DNA of 64,000 bases, taken from NCBI RefSeq assembly GCF_011392115.1, contig NZ_JAAJBT010000007.1:124001-188000 (forward strand). Reading direction: 5' to 3'. The stretch comes from Flavobacterium difficile (GTDB taxonomy: Bacteria > Bacteroidota > Bacteroidia > Flavobacteriales > Flavobacteriaceae). The position numbers and the translations under genes are program-made. The notes below the pieces were generated by a model, which did no database searches, had not been told where the DNA came from, and was given only the letters and a program-made list of their open reading frames with translations. The stretch's first letter is position 1. Every line of letters begins with the position of its first letter. Positions 7,312 through 15,568 of the stretch are shown here, piece by piece.

Positions 7312-7962
7312 ATGAAAAAACTTTTAATTGCAACTTGTACCTTATTTTCAATTATTGGAATGGCACAAAGAGGCTACAAAGACAGTAATCGTATTGGTAT
7401 TAGTGGCGGTTTGACCCAAATGAGTATTTTTACCAATAACTTTTCCGTAACACCACAACAAGGTTGGACAGGTGGTTTTCACGTTCGTGGTAATTTTTAT
7501 AACAACTGGCAAATGAGTTTTGGTATGTTTTTTACCGACAGTAATTTTTCAGTTCAAACCAGAAAAGTAGTTTCAATTGTAGAAACCAATTATAAATTAT
7601 CAGCGGTTCAAATTTATTTAATGCCTGGTTTTGTGGTGAGTCAGAATCATTTCAACATAGAGTTTGGTCCGGTTTTACAAATTAATGACAAGTTAGTTAT
7701 CGATAAAGCGGATGAAAATAATTTATTGGTTGATCAGCCTTTGTTAACTGCAAAAGATATTACCGATGTAACTAAAATTAATGCGAACATTTATGCAGGT
7801 GTAAATTTAGGAGTTAAAAATTTAAGATTGCGTTTAGGCTACCAATATGGCTTGAATAACTTTTTTGGCAATTTAAATAACAATTCAAAAGTTCCTGTTA
7901 TTGATGAAAAGTTCAAAGGAAATCTTGGAATCGCAAGTGGACAATTGACTATCTATTTATAA
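7312..7962 (+). CDS. Outer-membrane beta-barrel (PorT-family-like) protein
   Basis: 216 residues with a signal peptide (MKKLLIATCTLFSIIGMAQ, cleaved around Gln 19). The mature part shows alternating hydrophobic strands with aromatic belts (GWTGGFHVRGNFYNNWQMSFG, LRLRLGYQYGLNNFFG) and ends in a hydrophobic strand (GQLTIYL), as for small outer-membrane barrels of the PorT/OMP_b-brl family common in Bacteroidota. It is not long enough in motif detail to claim it is PorT itself. Single gene; terminator 7977-8010 is shared with convergent gltX. Confidence 0.7.
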   Translation: MKKLLIATCTLFSIIGMAQRGYKDSNRIGISGGLTQMSIFTNNFSVTPQQGWTGGFHVRGNFYNNWQMSFGMFFTDSNFSVQTRKVVSIVETNYKLSAVQIYLMPGFVVSQNHFNIEFGPVLQINDKLVIDKADENNLLVDQPLLTAKDITDVTKINANIYAGVNLGVKNLRLRLGYQYGLNNFFGNLNNNSKVPVIDEKFKGNLGIASGQLTIYL

Positions 7963-7976
7963 ACTATTATAGTACT

Positions 7977-8010
7977 AAAAAAGCCCCAATAATCTCAGGG
8001 CTTTTCTTTT
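7977..8010. terminator. Bidirectional terminator between barrel protein and gltX
   Basis: Stem AAAAGCCC / GGGCTTTT with A and T runs outside, serving both convergent genes. Confidence 0.8.
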
Positions 8011-9511
8011 ATAAACTAGCTATCGCTTTTTCTATTCTACTAATCGTCTCTGCTTTACCAATCATTTCAATAATATCAAACAAATGTGGTCCTTTTAAAG
8101 CGCCTACTAAACTCAATCGTAACGGTTGCATCACTTTTCCCATTCCAATTTCGTTGGTTGTCATCCAGCCTTTTAAAAGCGTTTCAATGTTTAACGATGT
8201 GAAATCTTCTATATTTTGTAATTGTACCATCACTTGTTTCATTAATTCTGGCGTTTCTTCTTTCCAGTTTTTAGCTGCTTTTTCATCGTAAGATGTCGGT
8301 GCTTCAAAAAAGTAATCGGATAAGTCCCAAAATTCAGTTACAAAATTAGCACGTTCTTTTATCGAACCCACTACTCTTTCAATATCTAATGAAGTAGTTA
8401 TTCCTTTTTCATTTAAGGTAATTTGAAACGCTTTCGCTAAACTTTCATTTGTTTGTTTTTGTAAATATTGGTGATTGAACCATTTGTTTTTTTCCGGATC
8501 AAACTTCGCACCCGATTTATGAATACGTTTTAAATCGAATTTATTTACCAATTCTTCTAAAGAAAATATTTCTTGTTCTGTTCCGTCATTCCAACCTAAT
8601 AAAGCTAAAAAGTTTATCACTGCTTCAGGGAAAAATCCAGCTTCTTTATACCCTTTTGAAGTGCCTTCTGCCGTTGTCCATTGTAGAGGAAATACTGGAA
8701 ATCCTAATTTATCTCCATCACGTTTGCTTAATTTTCCGTTTCCAACAGGTTTTAAAATCAAAGGCAAATGTGCAAATTCTGGTGCTTCCCAACCAAACGC
8801 TCTGTACAACATTACGTGTAAAGGCATTGATGGCAACCATTCTTCACCACGAATAACGTGTGATGTTTCCATTAAATGATCATCTACAATATTTGCCAAA
8901 TGATACGTAGGCATACCATCCGATTTGAATAAAACTTTATCGTCTAATAAATTCGTTTCAAAATTTACTTCACCACGAATGATATCTTGTAAATGTAAGG
9001 TTTCATTAACTGGAGTTTTAAAACGAATCACATAATGTTCTCCATTCGTAATTCTTGCTTCCACAATTTCACGTGAAACATTTAAAGAAGTATCTAAAGT
9101 TTCCCTTACCGTATGATTGTAGATAAAAGTTTTACCATCTGTTTCTGCTTGTTTACGCAATTCATCTAATTTTTCAGAGGAATCAAAAGCATAATACGCC
9201 CAACCGGATTCAATTAATTCATCAGCATATTGTTTGTATATGTGTTTTCTATCCGATTGACGGTATGGTCCGAATTTCTCATTTTTTCCAATGGTTTCAT
9301 CAGGCGAAATTCCTAACCAATCTAAAGCTTCAAAAATGTAGTCTTCTGCTTTTGCAACAAAACGAGTTTGGTCTGTGTCTTCAATTCTAATATAGAAAGT
9401 TCCACCATGTTTTTTAGCAAAAAGATAATTAAAAAGTGCGGTTCTCACCCCACCAATATGTAACGGTCCTGTTGGACTAGGAGCAAATCGTACTCTAACT
9501 GGTTTTGACAT
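8009..9511 (-). CDS. gltX: Glutamyl-tRNA synthetase
   Basis: 500 residues. The class I signature is FAPSPTGPLHIGGVRTALFNYL near residue 9-30; the KMSKS loop appears as KLSKRDGDKL near residue 261; and the GEEWLPSMPLH block is typical of GluRS. It charges tRNA-Glu. With glnS also present, discriminating GluRS activity is expected. Own promoter (-7 box 9528-9535). The coding sequence contains a parS-like CACGTG palindrome at 9065-9080. Confidence 0.96.
   Translation of the reverse strand: MSKPVRVRFAPSPTGPLHIGGVRTALFNYLFAKKHGGTFYIRIEDTDQTRFVAKAEDYIFEALDWLGISPDETIGKNEKFGPYRQSDRKHIYKQYADELIESGWAYYAFDSSEKLDELRKQAETDGKTFIYNHTVRETLDTSLNVSREIVEARITNGEHYVIRFKTPVNETLHLQDIIRGEVNFETNLLDDKVLFKSDGMPTYHLANIVDDHLMETSHVIRGEEWLPSMPLHVMLYRAFGWEAPEFAHLPLILKPVGNGKLSKRDGDKLGFPVFPLQWTTAEGTSKGYKEAGFFPEAVINFLALLGWNDGTEQEIFSLEELVNKFDLKRIHKSGAKFDPEKNKWFNHQYLQKQTNESLAKAFQITLNEKGITTSLDIERVVGSIKERANFVTEFWDLSDYFFEAPTSYDEKAAKNWKEETPELMKQVMVQLQNIEDFTSLNIETLLKGWMTTNEIGMGKVMQPLRLSLVGALKGPHLFDIIEMIGKAETISRIEKAIASL
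9065..9080. promoter_or_regulatory. parS-like palindrome inside gltX
   Basis: AATTTCACGTGAAACA matches 14 of 16 positions of the ParB-binding consensus TGTTnCACGTGnAACA (first two bases differ). It is in coding sequence, so chance is possible, but it lies in the same 8.5-kb stretch as the stronger sites. Confidence 0.45.
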
Positions 9512-9527
9512 TGTTATAATTTTTTGG

Positions 9528-9535
9528 CAAAGATA
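9528..9535 (-). promoter_or_regulatory. -7 promoter element (TATCTTTG) of gltX
   Basis: Exact TAnnTTTG on the minus strand, 16 bases before the start codon. The heptad array 9538-9565 begins 2 bases further upstream. Confidence 0.75.
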
Positions 9536-9537
9536 AA

Positions 9538-9565
9538 AGTTAGAAGTCAGAAGTTAGAAGTTTTT
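9538..9565. repeat. Heptad array (AGTTAGA type) upstream of gltX
   Basis: AGTTAGA, AGTCAGA, AGTTAGA, AGTTTTT in exact 7-base register, filling the spacer of the gltX promoter. Confidence 0.65.
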
Positions 9566-9675
9566 TTCAGTTTAATCACATTATTAACAATATTATGAAG
9601 CTATTAACTTTTTACTCTTGACTAATTACTAAAAACATTGTACTTTTATCAGTTATAAACAATTGATTAACAATT

Positions 9676-12600
9676 TTGGAAAAGAAAGCGCTTATTTACG
9701 ATAAACTGGAAGGTTTTATTAAGAAGTTTTACACTAATGAGTTGATAAAAGGAGTTATTTTTTTTATTGCTATTGGTTTGTTATATTTTATTTTCACTTT
9801 CTTAATTGAATATTTTCTTTGGTTTTCCACTCAAGGTCGTACTATTTTGTTTTGGTTGTTTATTGCTGTAGAAGTTTTTTTACTATCTAAATTCATTTTG
9901 CTTCCACTTTTCAAATTATTCAAAATTCAAAAGGGTTTAGATTATACCGAAGCTTCAAAAATTATCGGAACACATTTCGATGAAGTCAAAGACAAATTAT
10001 TAAATTTTTTACAATTAGCCAACACAGCTACTCCTACAGAATTGGTTTTGGCATCTATAGAACAAAAAGCAAACAATTTACAACCGATACCCTTTTCTAA
10101 TGCAATTAATTTTAATAAAAATAAAAAGTATTTACCTTTTGCTCTGATACCTTTATTGTTTTTATTATTCTTTTATATTTCTGGAAATTCTGATGTGATT
10201 TCGAATAGTTTTGCTCGTGTGGTACAGTACGATAAAAATTTCGAAAAACCAGCTGCATTCAAATTTGAGATTGTTTCTTCTAATTTAAACGTGGAACAAA
10301 ACAAGTCTTTCAAACTAGAAGTTAAAACTATTGGATCTGTAATCCCTGAAAATGCCTCGATAATTATAAATAACGAAGAATATTTCCTAGAAAGTACTTC
10401 ACCGGGAAAATTTTCATATCAATTTGATAATGTTCAAAAAGATATCTCCTTTCATTTTAAATCTAATGAAATTACATCTGCTGATTATGTGTTAAATGTG
10501 GTAAACGTACCAACCATTTCTTCTTTTTCTATGCAATTGAATTTTCCAAGTTATTTAGGAAAAAAACCTGAAATCATTCAGGGAACTGGAAACGCTGTTA
10601 TCCCAGAAGGTACTTCAGTTACATGGAAATTAAACACGTTAGCAACAACAGAAGTTAAGTTCAAAAAAGATTCATTGTTATCCATGTTTTCCAAAAATAA
10701 TAATCAGTTTTCGCTTACAAATAGAATTGTGAATAATACCGATTATCAGATTTCAATTTCTAATACACAATTAAAAAACTACGAAAACTTACAATACAAA
10801 TTAACCATTCTTAAAGATCAATTTCCTAGTATTTCTGCTACTGCTACGCCAGACAGTTTAAAGTTAAAGCAAAAAGTGATTATTGGTCAAGTTTCAGATG
10901 ATTATGGTTTGTCTAAATTACAAATTGTTTATTATGATAAAAATAAACCTACTATTGTTTATAGAAAAGGTTTGGTTTTAAAAAGTAAAGTGATGGATCA
11001 GTTTGTGTATTCATTTCCTGATGGAATTGCCTTACAACAAGGTATAAATTACGATTATTATTTCGAAGTGTTTGATAATGATGTAGTTAATGGTTTAAAA
11101 TCATCCAAATCAGCTGTTTTCTCTCATTCTGAATTAACTCAAGAGCAAAAAGAACAAAAATCGTTACAAGAACAGCAATCTAATATCAATAGTTTACAAA
11201 AAGCATTAGATAATCAAGACAAACAATTTGATGAATTAGAAAAATTAAAAAAACTAGACAAGCAAAAAGACAATCTTGATTACAAAGACCAAAAGAAGAT
11301 TCAAGATTTTATTAATCGTCAGATACAACAAGACGAAATGATGAAAGAATTTTCTGAAAAGATGAAAGAAAATTTAGAACAATTCAAGCCTGAACAAAAA
11401 GACGAATTGAAACAAGAGCTTCTTAATCGTTTAGAAAAAAATGAAAAAGAGGCTGCGAAAAACGAAAAGCTTTTAAAAGAATTAGAAGAACTTACGAAGA
11501 AATTAGAAAAAGAAGAACTTTTTGACAAAGCAGATAAACTTAAACAGCAAGCTAAGACGCAACAAAAATCATTAGAGCAATTGGTAGAATTAACCAAGAG
11601 GTATTATGTAGAACAAAAAGCAGAACAACTAGCTGATAAGTTAGATAAGCTTTCAGAGAAACAAGATAAACTTTCAGAGAAAGAGAATCCTTCCAAAGAA
11701 GAGCAACAAAAACTTTCTAATGAATTTGATGATTTAAAAAAGGAGTTAGATGCCTTAGATAAAGAAAATAAGGAATTAAAATCTCCTTTAGATATTCCAA
11801 ATGATAAAGGTGACCAAAAAGATGTTGATCAAGAACAACAAAAAGCTGAAGATAATTTAGATAAAAAGGATACTAAATCAGCAAAAAAAAATCAAAAAGC
11901 GGCCGCTCAAAAAATGAAGCAAATGAGTAAATCAATGTCGTCTTCAATGGCTTCTGGTGAAATGGAAGACAATCAAGAAGACGCTAAAGTCCTACGTCAA
12001 ATTTTAGATAATTTATTATCTTTTTCTTTTGATCAAGAAAAGTTAATGAAACAATTTAAATCAGTAGCTTCTTCCAAATCTAATGTTAGTGCATTATTAA
12101 AAAACCAACAAGAATTAAAATCGCAATTCAAACATATTGATGATAGTTTGTTTTCATTATCTCTACGTCAACCTAAATTGTCAGAATTAGTGTTAAAAGA
12201 AGTTGAAGAAATTCATTACAATTTAGACAAATCAATTGAAAATTTAGTTGCTACTAATCGTGCGAAAGGTATATCACACCAACAATTTACTTTATCTTCC
12301 GCTAACAAATTAGCTGATTTTTTAAGTAATGTTCAAAGCAATATGAGTATGAGTATGTCTTCTTCTGGAGGTGCGGGAAAACCTAAACCTGGCAAAGGTC
12401 AAGGTAAACAATTATCTGATATTATTTCCAAGCAAAAAGGTTTGGGTGAAAAAATGAAAGACGGTATGCCTAAACCCGGACAAGGTGATAAACCTGGTGA
12501 AAGTGAAAAACCAGGACAAGGAAAAAAACCGGGTAAGCAAGGAGAAGGTGGTTCTCAAGGAAATGAGGGTAAAGATGGAGAAGGTGATGCAGGTAAACTA

Positions 12601-12993
12601 TTAGACATAATTAAGGAACAACAAGAATTGCGTGAATCGCTTCAAAATGAATTAGAAAAAAATGGAATGGGTGGAAACGGTCAAAATGCCTTGAAACAAA
12701 TGAAGGAATTAGAAAAGCAATTAATCAATAAAGGTTTAACACAAGAGAATGTCAATCGTGCGTTACAAATTAATTATGAGTTGTTAAAATTAGAATCAGC
12801 ATTAAAGCAACAAGGTCAAGACACCAAAAGAGAATCTTATACAAATAAAAAAGATTTTCTTGGTACAAACAAGCCCTTACCTCCTGCTCTTTTAAATTAT
12901 TTAAAAAGTGTTGAAATATTAAACAGACAAAGCCTACCTTTGCAGCCCAATTTTAATAATAAAGTACAACAATATTTTAAGAGCAATGATTAG
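9676..12993 (+). CDS. DUF4175 membrane-anchored coiled-coil protein
   Basis: 1105 residues from a TTG start; an in-frame stop lies just upstream and no early ATG exists, so TTG is the best start. Two N-terminal transmembrane helices (about 23-50 and 55-79) and a third at about 151-170 precede a beta-rich region (200-480). Then comes a very long Lys/Glu/Gln-rich coiled coil (about 490-760), a helical region, and a low-complexity Gly/Pro/Lys segment (about 900-975) before a final helical domain. This is the DUF4175 family of Bacteroidota, with no established function. The gene overlaps ybeY by 8 bases, so the two are co-translated; mnmG follows. It looks like an envelope scaffold, but that is inference. 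Confidence 0.8.
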   Translation: MEKKALIYDKLEGFIKKFYTNELIKGVIFFIAIGLLYFIFTFLIEYFLWFSTQGRTILFWLFIAVEVFLLSKFILLPLFKLFKIQKGLDYTEASKIIGTHFDEVKDKLLNFLQLANTATPTELVLASIEQKANNLQPIPFSNAINFNKNKKYLPFALIPLLFLLFFYISGNSDVISNSFARVVQYDKNFEKPAAFKFEIVSSNLNVEQNKSFKLEVKTIGSVIPENASIIINNEEYFLESTSPGKFSYQFDNVQKDISFHFKSNEITSADYVLNVVNVPTISSFSMQLNFPSYLGKKPEIIQGTGNAVIPEGTSVTWKLNTLATTEVKFKKDSLLSMFSKNNNQFSLTNRIVNNTDYQISISNTQLKNYENLQYKLTILKDQFPSISATATPDSLKLKQKVIIGQVSDDYGLSKLQIVYYDKNKPTIVYRKGLVLKSKVMDQFVYSFPDGIALQQGINYDYYFEVFDNDVVNGLKSSKSAVFSHSELTQEQKEQKSLQEQQSNINSLQKALDNQDKQFDELEKLKKLDKQKDNLDYKDQKKIQDFINRQIQQDEMMKEFSEKMKENLEQFKPEQKDELKQELLNRLEKNEKEAAKNEKLLKELEELTKKLEKEELFDKADKLKQQAKTQQKSLEQLVELTKRYYVEQKAEQLADKLDKLSEKQDKLSEKENPSKEEQQKLSNEFDDLKKELDALDKENKELKSPLDIPNDKGDQKDVDQEQQKAEDNLDKKDTKSAKKNQKAAAQKMKQMSKSMSSSMASGEMEDNQEDAKVLRQILDNLLSFSFDQEKLMKQFKSVASSKSNVSALLKNQQELKSQFKHIDDSLFSLSLRQPKLSELVLKEVEEIHYNLDKSIENLVATNRAKGISHQQFTLSSANKLADFLSNVQSNMSMSMSSSGGAGKPKPGKGQGKQLSDIISKQKGLGEKMKDGMPKPGQGDKPGESEKPGQGKKPGKQGEGGSQGNEGKDGEGDAGKLLDIIKEQQELRESLQNELEKNGMGGNGQNALKQMKELEKQLINKGLTQENVNRALQINYELLKLESALKQQGQDTKRESYTNKKDFLGTNKPLPPALLNYLKSVEILNRQSLPLQPNFNNKVQQYFKSND

Positions 12994-13405
12994 TTTTAAT
13001 TACGAATCTGAATTTAGTTTAGAACAGGAAGATTTATATGCATCTTGGATTGAAAATATTGTTTTATCTGAGAATAAAATTTTAGGTGAAATTTCTTATA
13101 TTTTTTGTGATGATGATTATTTGCATACTATTAATATGCAGTATTTAAATCATGATACACTTACTGATATTATTAGTTTTGACTATACTGAAGGTGACGT
13201 TATTAGTGGAGATATTTTCATATCAGTTGAAAGAGTTCACGACAATGCTTTAGATTTTAATGTATCATTTGATGAAGAACTTAAACGCGTTTTAGCACAT
13301 GGTGTGTTACATTATTGTGGCTATAAAGACAAGACTGATTCAGACGCTATATTAATGCGCTCTAAAGAAGAAGAAAAAATAAAATTGTTCCACATGGAAC
13401 TTTAA
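12986..13405 (+). CDS. ybeY: Endoribonuclease YbeY (16S rRNA maturation)
   Basis: 139 residues. ISFDY at 63-67 and the metal-binding region AHGVLHYCGYKDK (104-116) identify the UPF0054/YbeY family, a single-strand RNase for rRNA 3'-end processing and ribosome quality control. In classical YbeY the motif is H-x3-H-x5-H; here His105 and His109 are kept but the third position is Asp115, a change I believe is common in Bacteroidota. The start overlaps the end of the DUF4175 gene by 8 bases. The 3' end of the coding sequence contains a parS-like palindrome (13386-13401). Confidence 0.92.
   Translation: MISFNYESEFSLEQEDLYASWIENIVLSENKILGEISYIFCDDDYLHTINMQYLNHDTLTDIISFDYTEGDVISGDIFISVERVHDNALDFNVSFDEELKRVLAHGVLHYCGYKDKTDSDAILMRSKEEEKIKLFHMEL
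13386..13401. promoter_or_regulatory. parS-like palindrome at the ybeY 3' end
   Basis: TGTTCCACATGGAACT, 14 of 16 matches to TGTTnCACGTGnAACA (core CACATG instead of CACGTG and last base changed). It lies 23 bases before a perfect copy. Confidence 0.6.
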
Positions 13406-13424
13406 TATAATAACTCAATTTTTT

Positions 13425-13440
13425 TGTTCCACGTGGAACA
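13425..13440. promoter_or_regulatory. parS site (perfect palindrome)
   Basis: TGTTCCACGTGGAACA, a perfect 16-bp palindrome fully matching TGTTnCACGTGnAACA, the near-universal ParB/Spo0J binding site. It sits in the ybeY-mnmG spacer. Confidence 0.8.
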
Positions 13441-13463
13441 AAAAAAATTAAAAATTATCCATG

Positions 13464-13479
13464 TGTTTCACGTGGAACA
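13464..13479. promoter_or_regulatory. parS site upstream of mnmG
   Basis: TGTTTCACGTGGAACA fully matches the parS consensus and lies 6 bases before the mnmG start codon. Confidence 0.8.
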
Positions 13480-13485
13480 ATAGAT

Positions 13486-15357
13486 ATGTTTCAAGAAAAA
13501 TATGATGTAATTGTTGTTGGTGCAGGTCACGCTGGATGTGAAGCTGCTGCTGCTGCCGCAAACATGGGATGTTCAACTTTGTTGGTCACGATGAATCTTC
13601 AAAACATTGCACAAATGTCTTGTAATCCTGCTATGGGTGGAATTGCAAAAGGACAGATTGTTCGTGAAATTGATGCATTGGGTGGTTATTCGGGAATCGT
13701 TTCTGATTTGACTGCAATTCAGTTTAAGATGTTGAATCTTTCAAAAGGTCCCGCGATGTGGTCGCCAAGATGTCAATCTGATCGAATGCGTTTTGCTGAA
13801 GAATGGAGAATGATGTTAGAAGGAACTCCGAATTTGGATTTTTATCAAGAAATGGTTTCTGGAATTTTATCAGAAGGCAACGAAATTATTGGTATCAAAA
13901 CATCTCTTGGTTTAGAAATTAAAGCAAAAACTGTTGTTTTAACCAATGGTACTTTTTTAAACGGATTAATTCATATTGGTGATAAACAATTTGGAGGTGG
14001 TCGTGCTGGAGAAAGTGCTTCTTTCGGAATAACAGAAGATTTGATAAAAATGGGATTTGAATCAGGAAGAATGAAAACAGGAACTCCTCCTCGTGTTGAT
14101 GGACGTTCTTTAGATTATTCTAAAATGATCGAACAACCAGGTGATGTTAATCCGTCTAAATTTTCATATTCGGATATTACTAAACCTTTAACTGAACAGC
14201 GTTCTTGTTATATGACTTACACTTCTGAAACGGTTCATGATTTATTACGTCAAGGTTTTGATAGAAGTCCGATGTTTAACGGTAGAATTAAATCAATCGG
14301 CCCAAGATATTGTCCCTCTATAGAAGATAAAATTAATCGTTTTGCTGATAAAGATCGTCACCAGTTATTTGTCGAGCCAGAAGGATGGCATACTTGTGAA
14401 GTGTATGTTAATGGATTTTCAACTTCGCTTCCAGAAGAAGTACAGTTCAAAGCATTACGTTCTGTAGAAGGTTTTGAAAAAGTTAAATTTTTCCGTCCGG
14501 GTTATGCAATTGAATACGACTACTTTCCTCCTACCCAATTGAAACATACTTTAGAAACAAAATTAATCAACGGTTTGTATTTTGCAGGACAAATTAATGG
14601 AACTACTGGTTATGAAGAAGCAGCTTCTCAAGGTTTGATGGCTGGAATTAATGCCGCTTTAAAAGTTCAAGAAAAAGAGCCTTTAATTTTAAAACGTGAT
14701 GAAGCTTACATTGGTGTTTTGATTGACGATTTAATTACTAAAGGAACAGAAGAACCTTATCGCATGTTTACTTCTCGTGCAGAATACAGAACTTTATTGA
14801 GACAAGATAATGCGGATTTACGTTTAACTCCTAAAGGTTTTGAAATTGGTTTAGCTAAAGTTGATCGTTTAAAACGTATGGAATATAAATTAGACGCTTC
14901 AGAAAAGTTTGTAACATTCTTTAAAGAAACAAGTGTGAAAGCTGCAATTGCTAATCCTATTTTAGAAGCAAAAGGTTCCAGTTTGATGACGCAAGGTGAT
15001 AAAATGTTTAAAGTGTTCTCTCGTCCGCAAATAGATTTAGAAGATATTTTAAAATTTGAAGCGGTTACCGATTATATTTCTGAACACAATTTAGATCAAG
15101 AAGTTATTGAACAAGCAGAAATTCAAGTAAAATATGCTGGTTATATTGAAAAAGAAAAAGTGCATGCAGATAAAGTGAATCGCTTAGAAGATGTTCGTAT
15201 TCCAGATAATTATGATTTTGAAAAGATTAAAGCCATTTCTATTGAAGCACGTCAGAAACTTTCAAAAATTAGACCAACCTCTATAGCACAAGCTTCAAGA
15301 ATTAGTGGTGTTTCTCCAAGTGATATTTCTGTATTGTTAATTCATATGGGACGTTAA
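13486..15357 (+). CDS. mnmG: tRNA uridine-5-carboxymethylaminomethyl modification enzyme MnmG (GidA)
   Basis: 623 residues, the normal full length. The N-terminal FAD-binding motif VVGAGHAGCEAA (about residues 10-21), the SCNPAMGGIAKG block and the GQINGTTGYEEAASQGL motif near residue 367 are diagnostic. With MnmE it installs cmnm5U at the wobble position of several tRNAs. The spacer upstream carries two parS sites, and mnmG is often close to oriC in bacteria. No mnmE, rsmG or parAB gene is adjacent here. Probably co-transcribed with DUF4175-ybeY (80-base gap without terminator). Confidence 0.97.
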   Translation: MFQEKYDVIVVGAGHAGCEAAAAAANMGCSTLLVTMNLQNIAQMSCNPAMGGIAKGQIVREIDALGGYSGIVSDLTAIQFKMLNLSKGPAMWSPRCQSDRMRFAEEWRMMLEGTPNLDFYQEMVSGILSEGNEIIGIKTSLGLEIKAKTVVLTNGTFLNGLIHIGDKQFGGGRAGESASFGITEDLIKMGFESGRMKTGTPPRVDGRSLDYSKMIEQPGDVNPSKFSYSDITKPLTEQRSCYMTYTSETVHDLLRQGFDRSPMFNGRIKSIGPRYCPSIEDKINRFADKDRHQLFVEPEGWHTCEVYVNGFSTSLPEEVQFKALRSVEGFEKVKFFRPGYAIEYDYFPPTQLKHTLETKLINGLYFAGQINGTTGYEEAASQGLMAGINAALKVQEKEPLILKRDEAYIGVLIDDLITKGTEEPYRMFTSRAEYRTLLRQDNADLRLTPKGFEIGLAKVDRLKRMEYKLDASEKFVTFFKETSVKAAIANPILEAKGSSLMTQGDKMFKVFSRPQIDLEDILKFEAVTDYISEHNLDQEVIEQAEIQVKYAGYIEKEKVHADKVNRLEDVRIPDNYDFEKIKAISIEARQKLSKIRPTSIAQASRISGVSPSDISVLLIHMGR

Positions 15358-15363
15358 TAGTTT

Positions 15364-15510
15364 ACAGTCTCAGTCTGAGTTTACAGTTTCAGTTTTTGTT
15401 TATGCATTATTCTTGATAAATAAATACTGAAACTGAAAACTGCGACTGAAAACTGCGACTAAAATCTGCAACTGAAAACCGCGACTGAAAACTGTGACTG
15501 AATACTAAAA
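15364..15510. repeat. 13-bp tandem array with inverted upstream arm (mnmG-methyltransferase spacer)
   Basis: From 15432 there are five consecutive 13-base units based on ACTGAAAACTGCG (15432-15444, 15445-15457, 15458-15470, 15471-15483, 15484-15496) plus a partial sixth. Upstream, 15364-15398 carries the opposite orientation (cagtctcagtctgag, acagtttcagttt), so the region can fold as a long imperfect hairpin. Non-coding; function unknown. Confidence 0.75.
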
Positions 15511-15514
15511 GAAA

Positions 15515-15530
15515 AGTTCCACGTGAAACA
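15515..15530. promoter_or_regulatory. parS site upstream of the methyltransferase gene
   Basis: AGTTCCACGTGAAACA, 15 of 16 matches to TGTTnCACGTGnAACA, immediately after the 13-bp array. Confidence 0.7.
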
Positions 15531-15568
15531 ACGTTGTGAAAGCCTATAAATAAAGACCAAAACATAAA

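Noticed and set aside
11319..11597. Ser/Phe-rich open frame antisense to the DUF4175 coiled coil
   Set aside because: Reverse complement of Lys/Glu-rich codons produces Phe/Ser-rich open frames; no independent evidence.
15426..15510. Possible CRISPR array
   Set aside because: Units are 13 bases, directly adjacent and degenerate, with no spacers and no cas genes; this is a tandem repeat.
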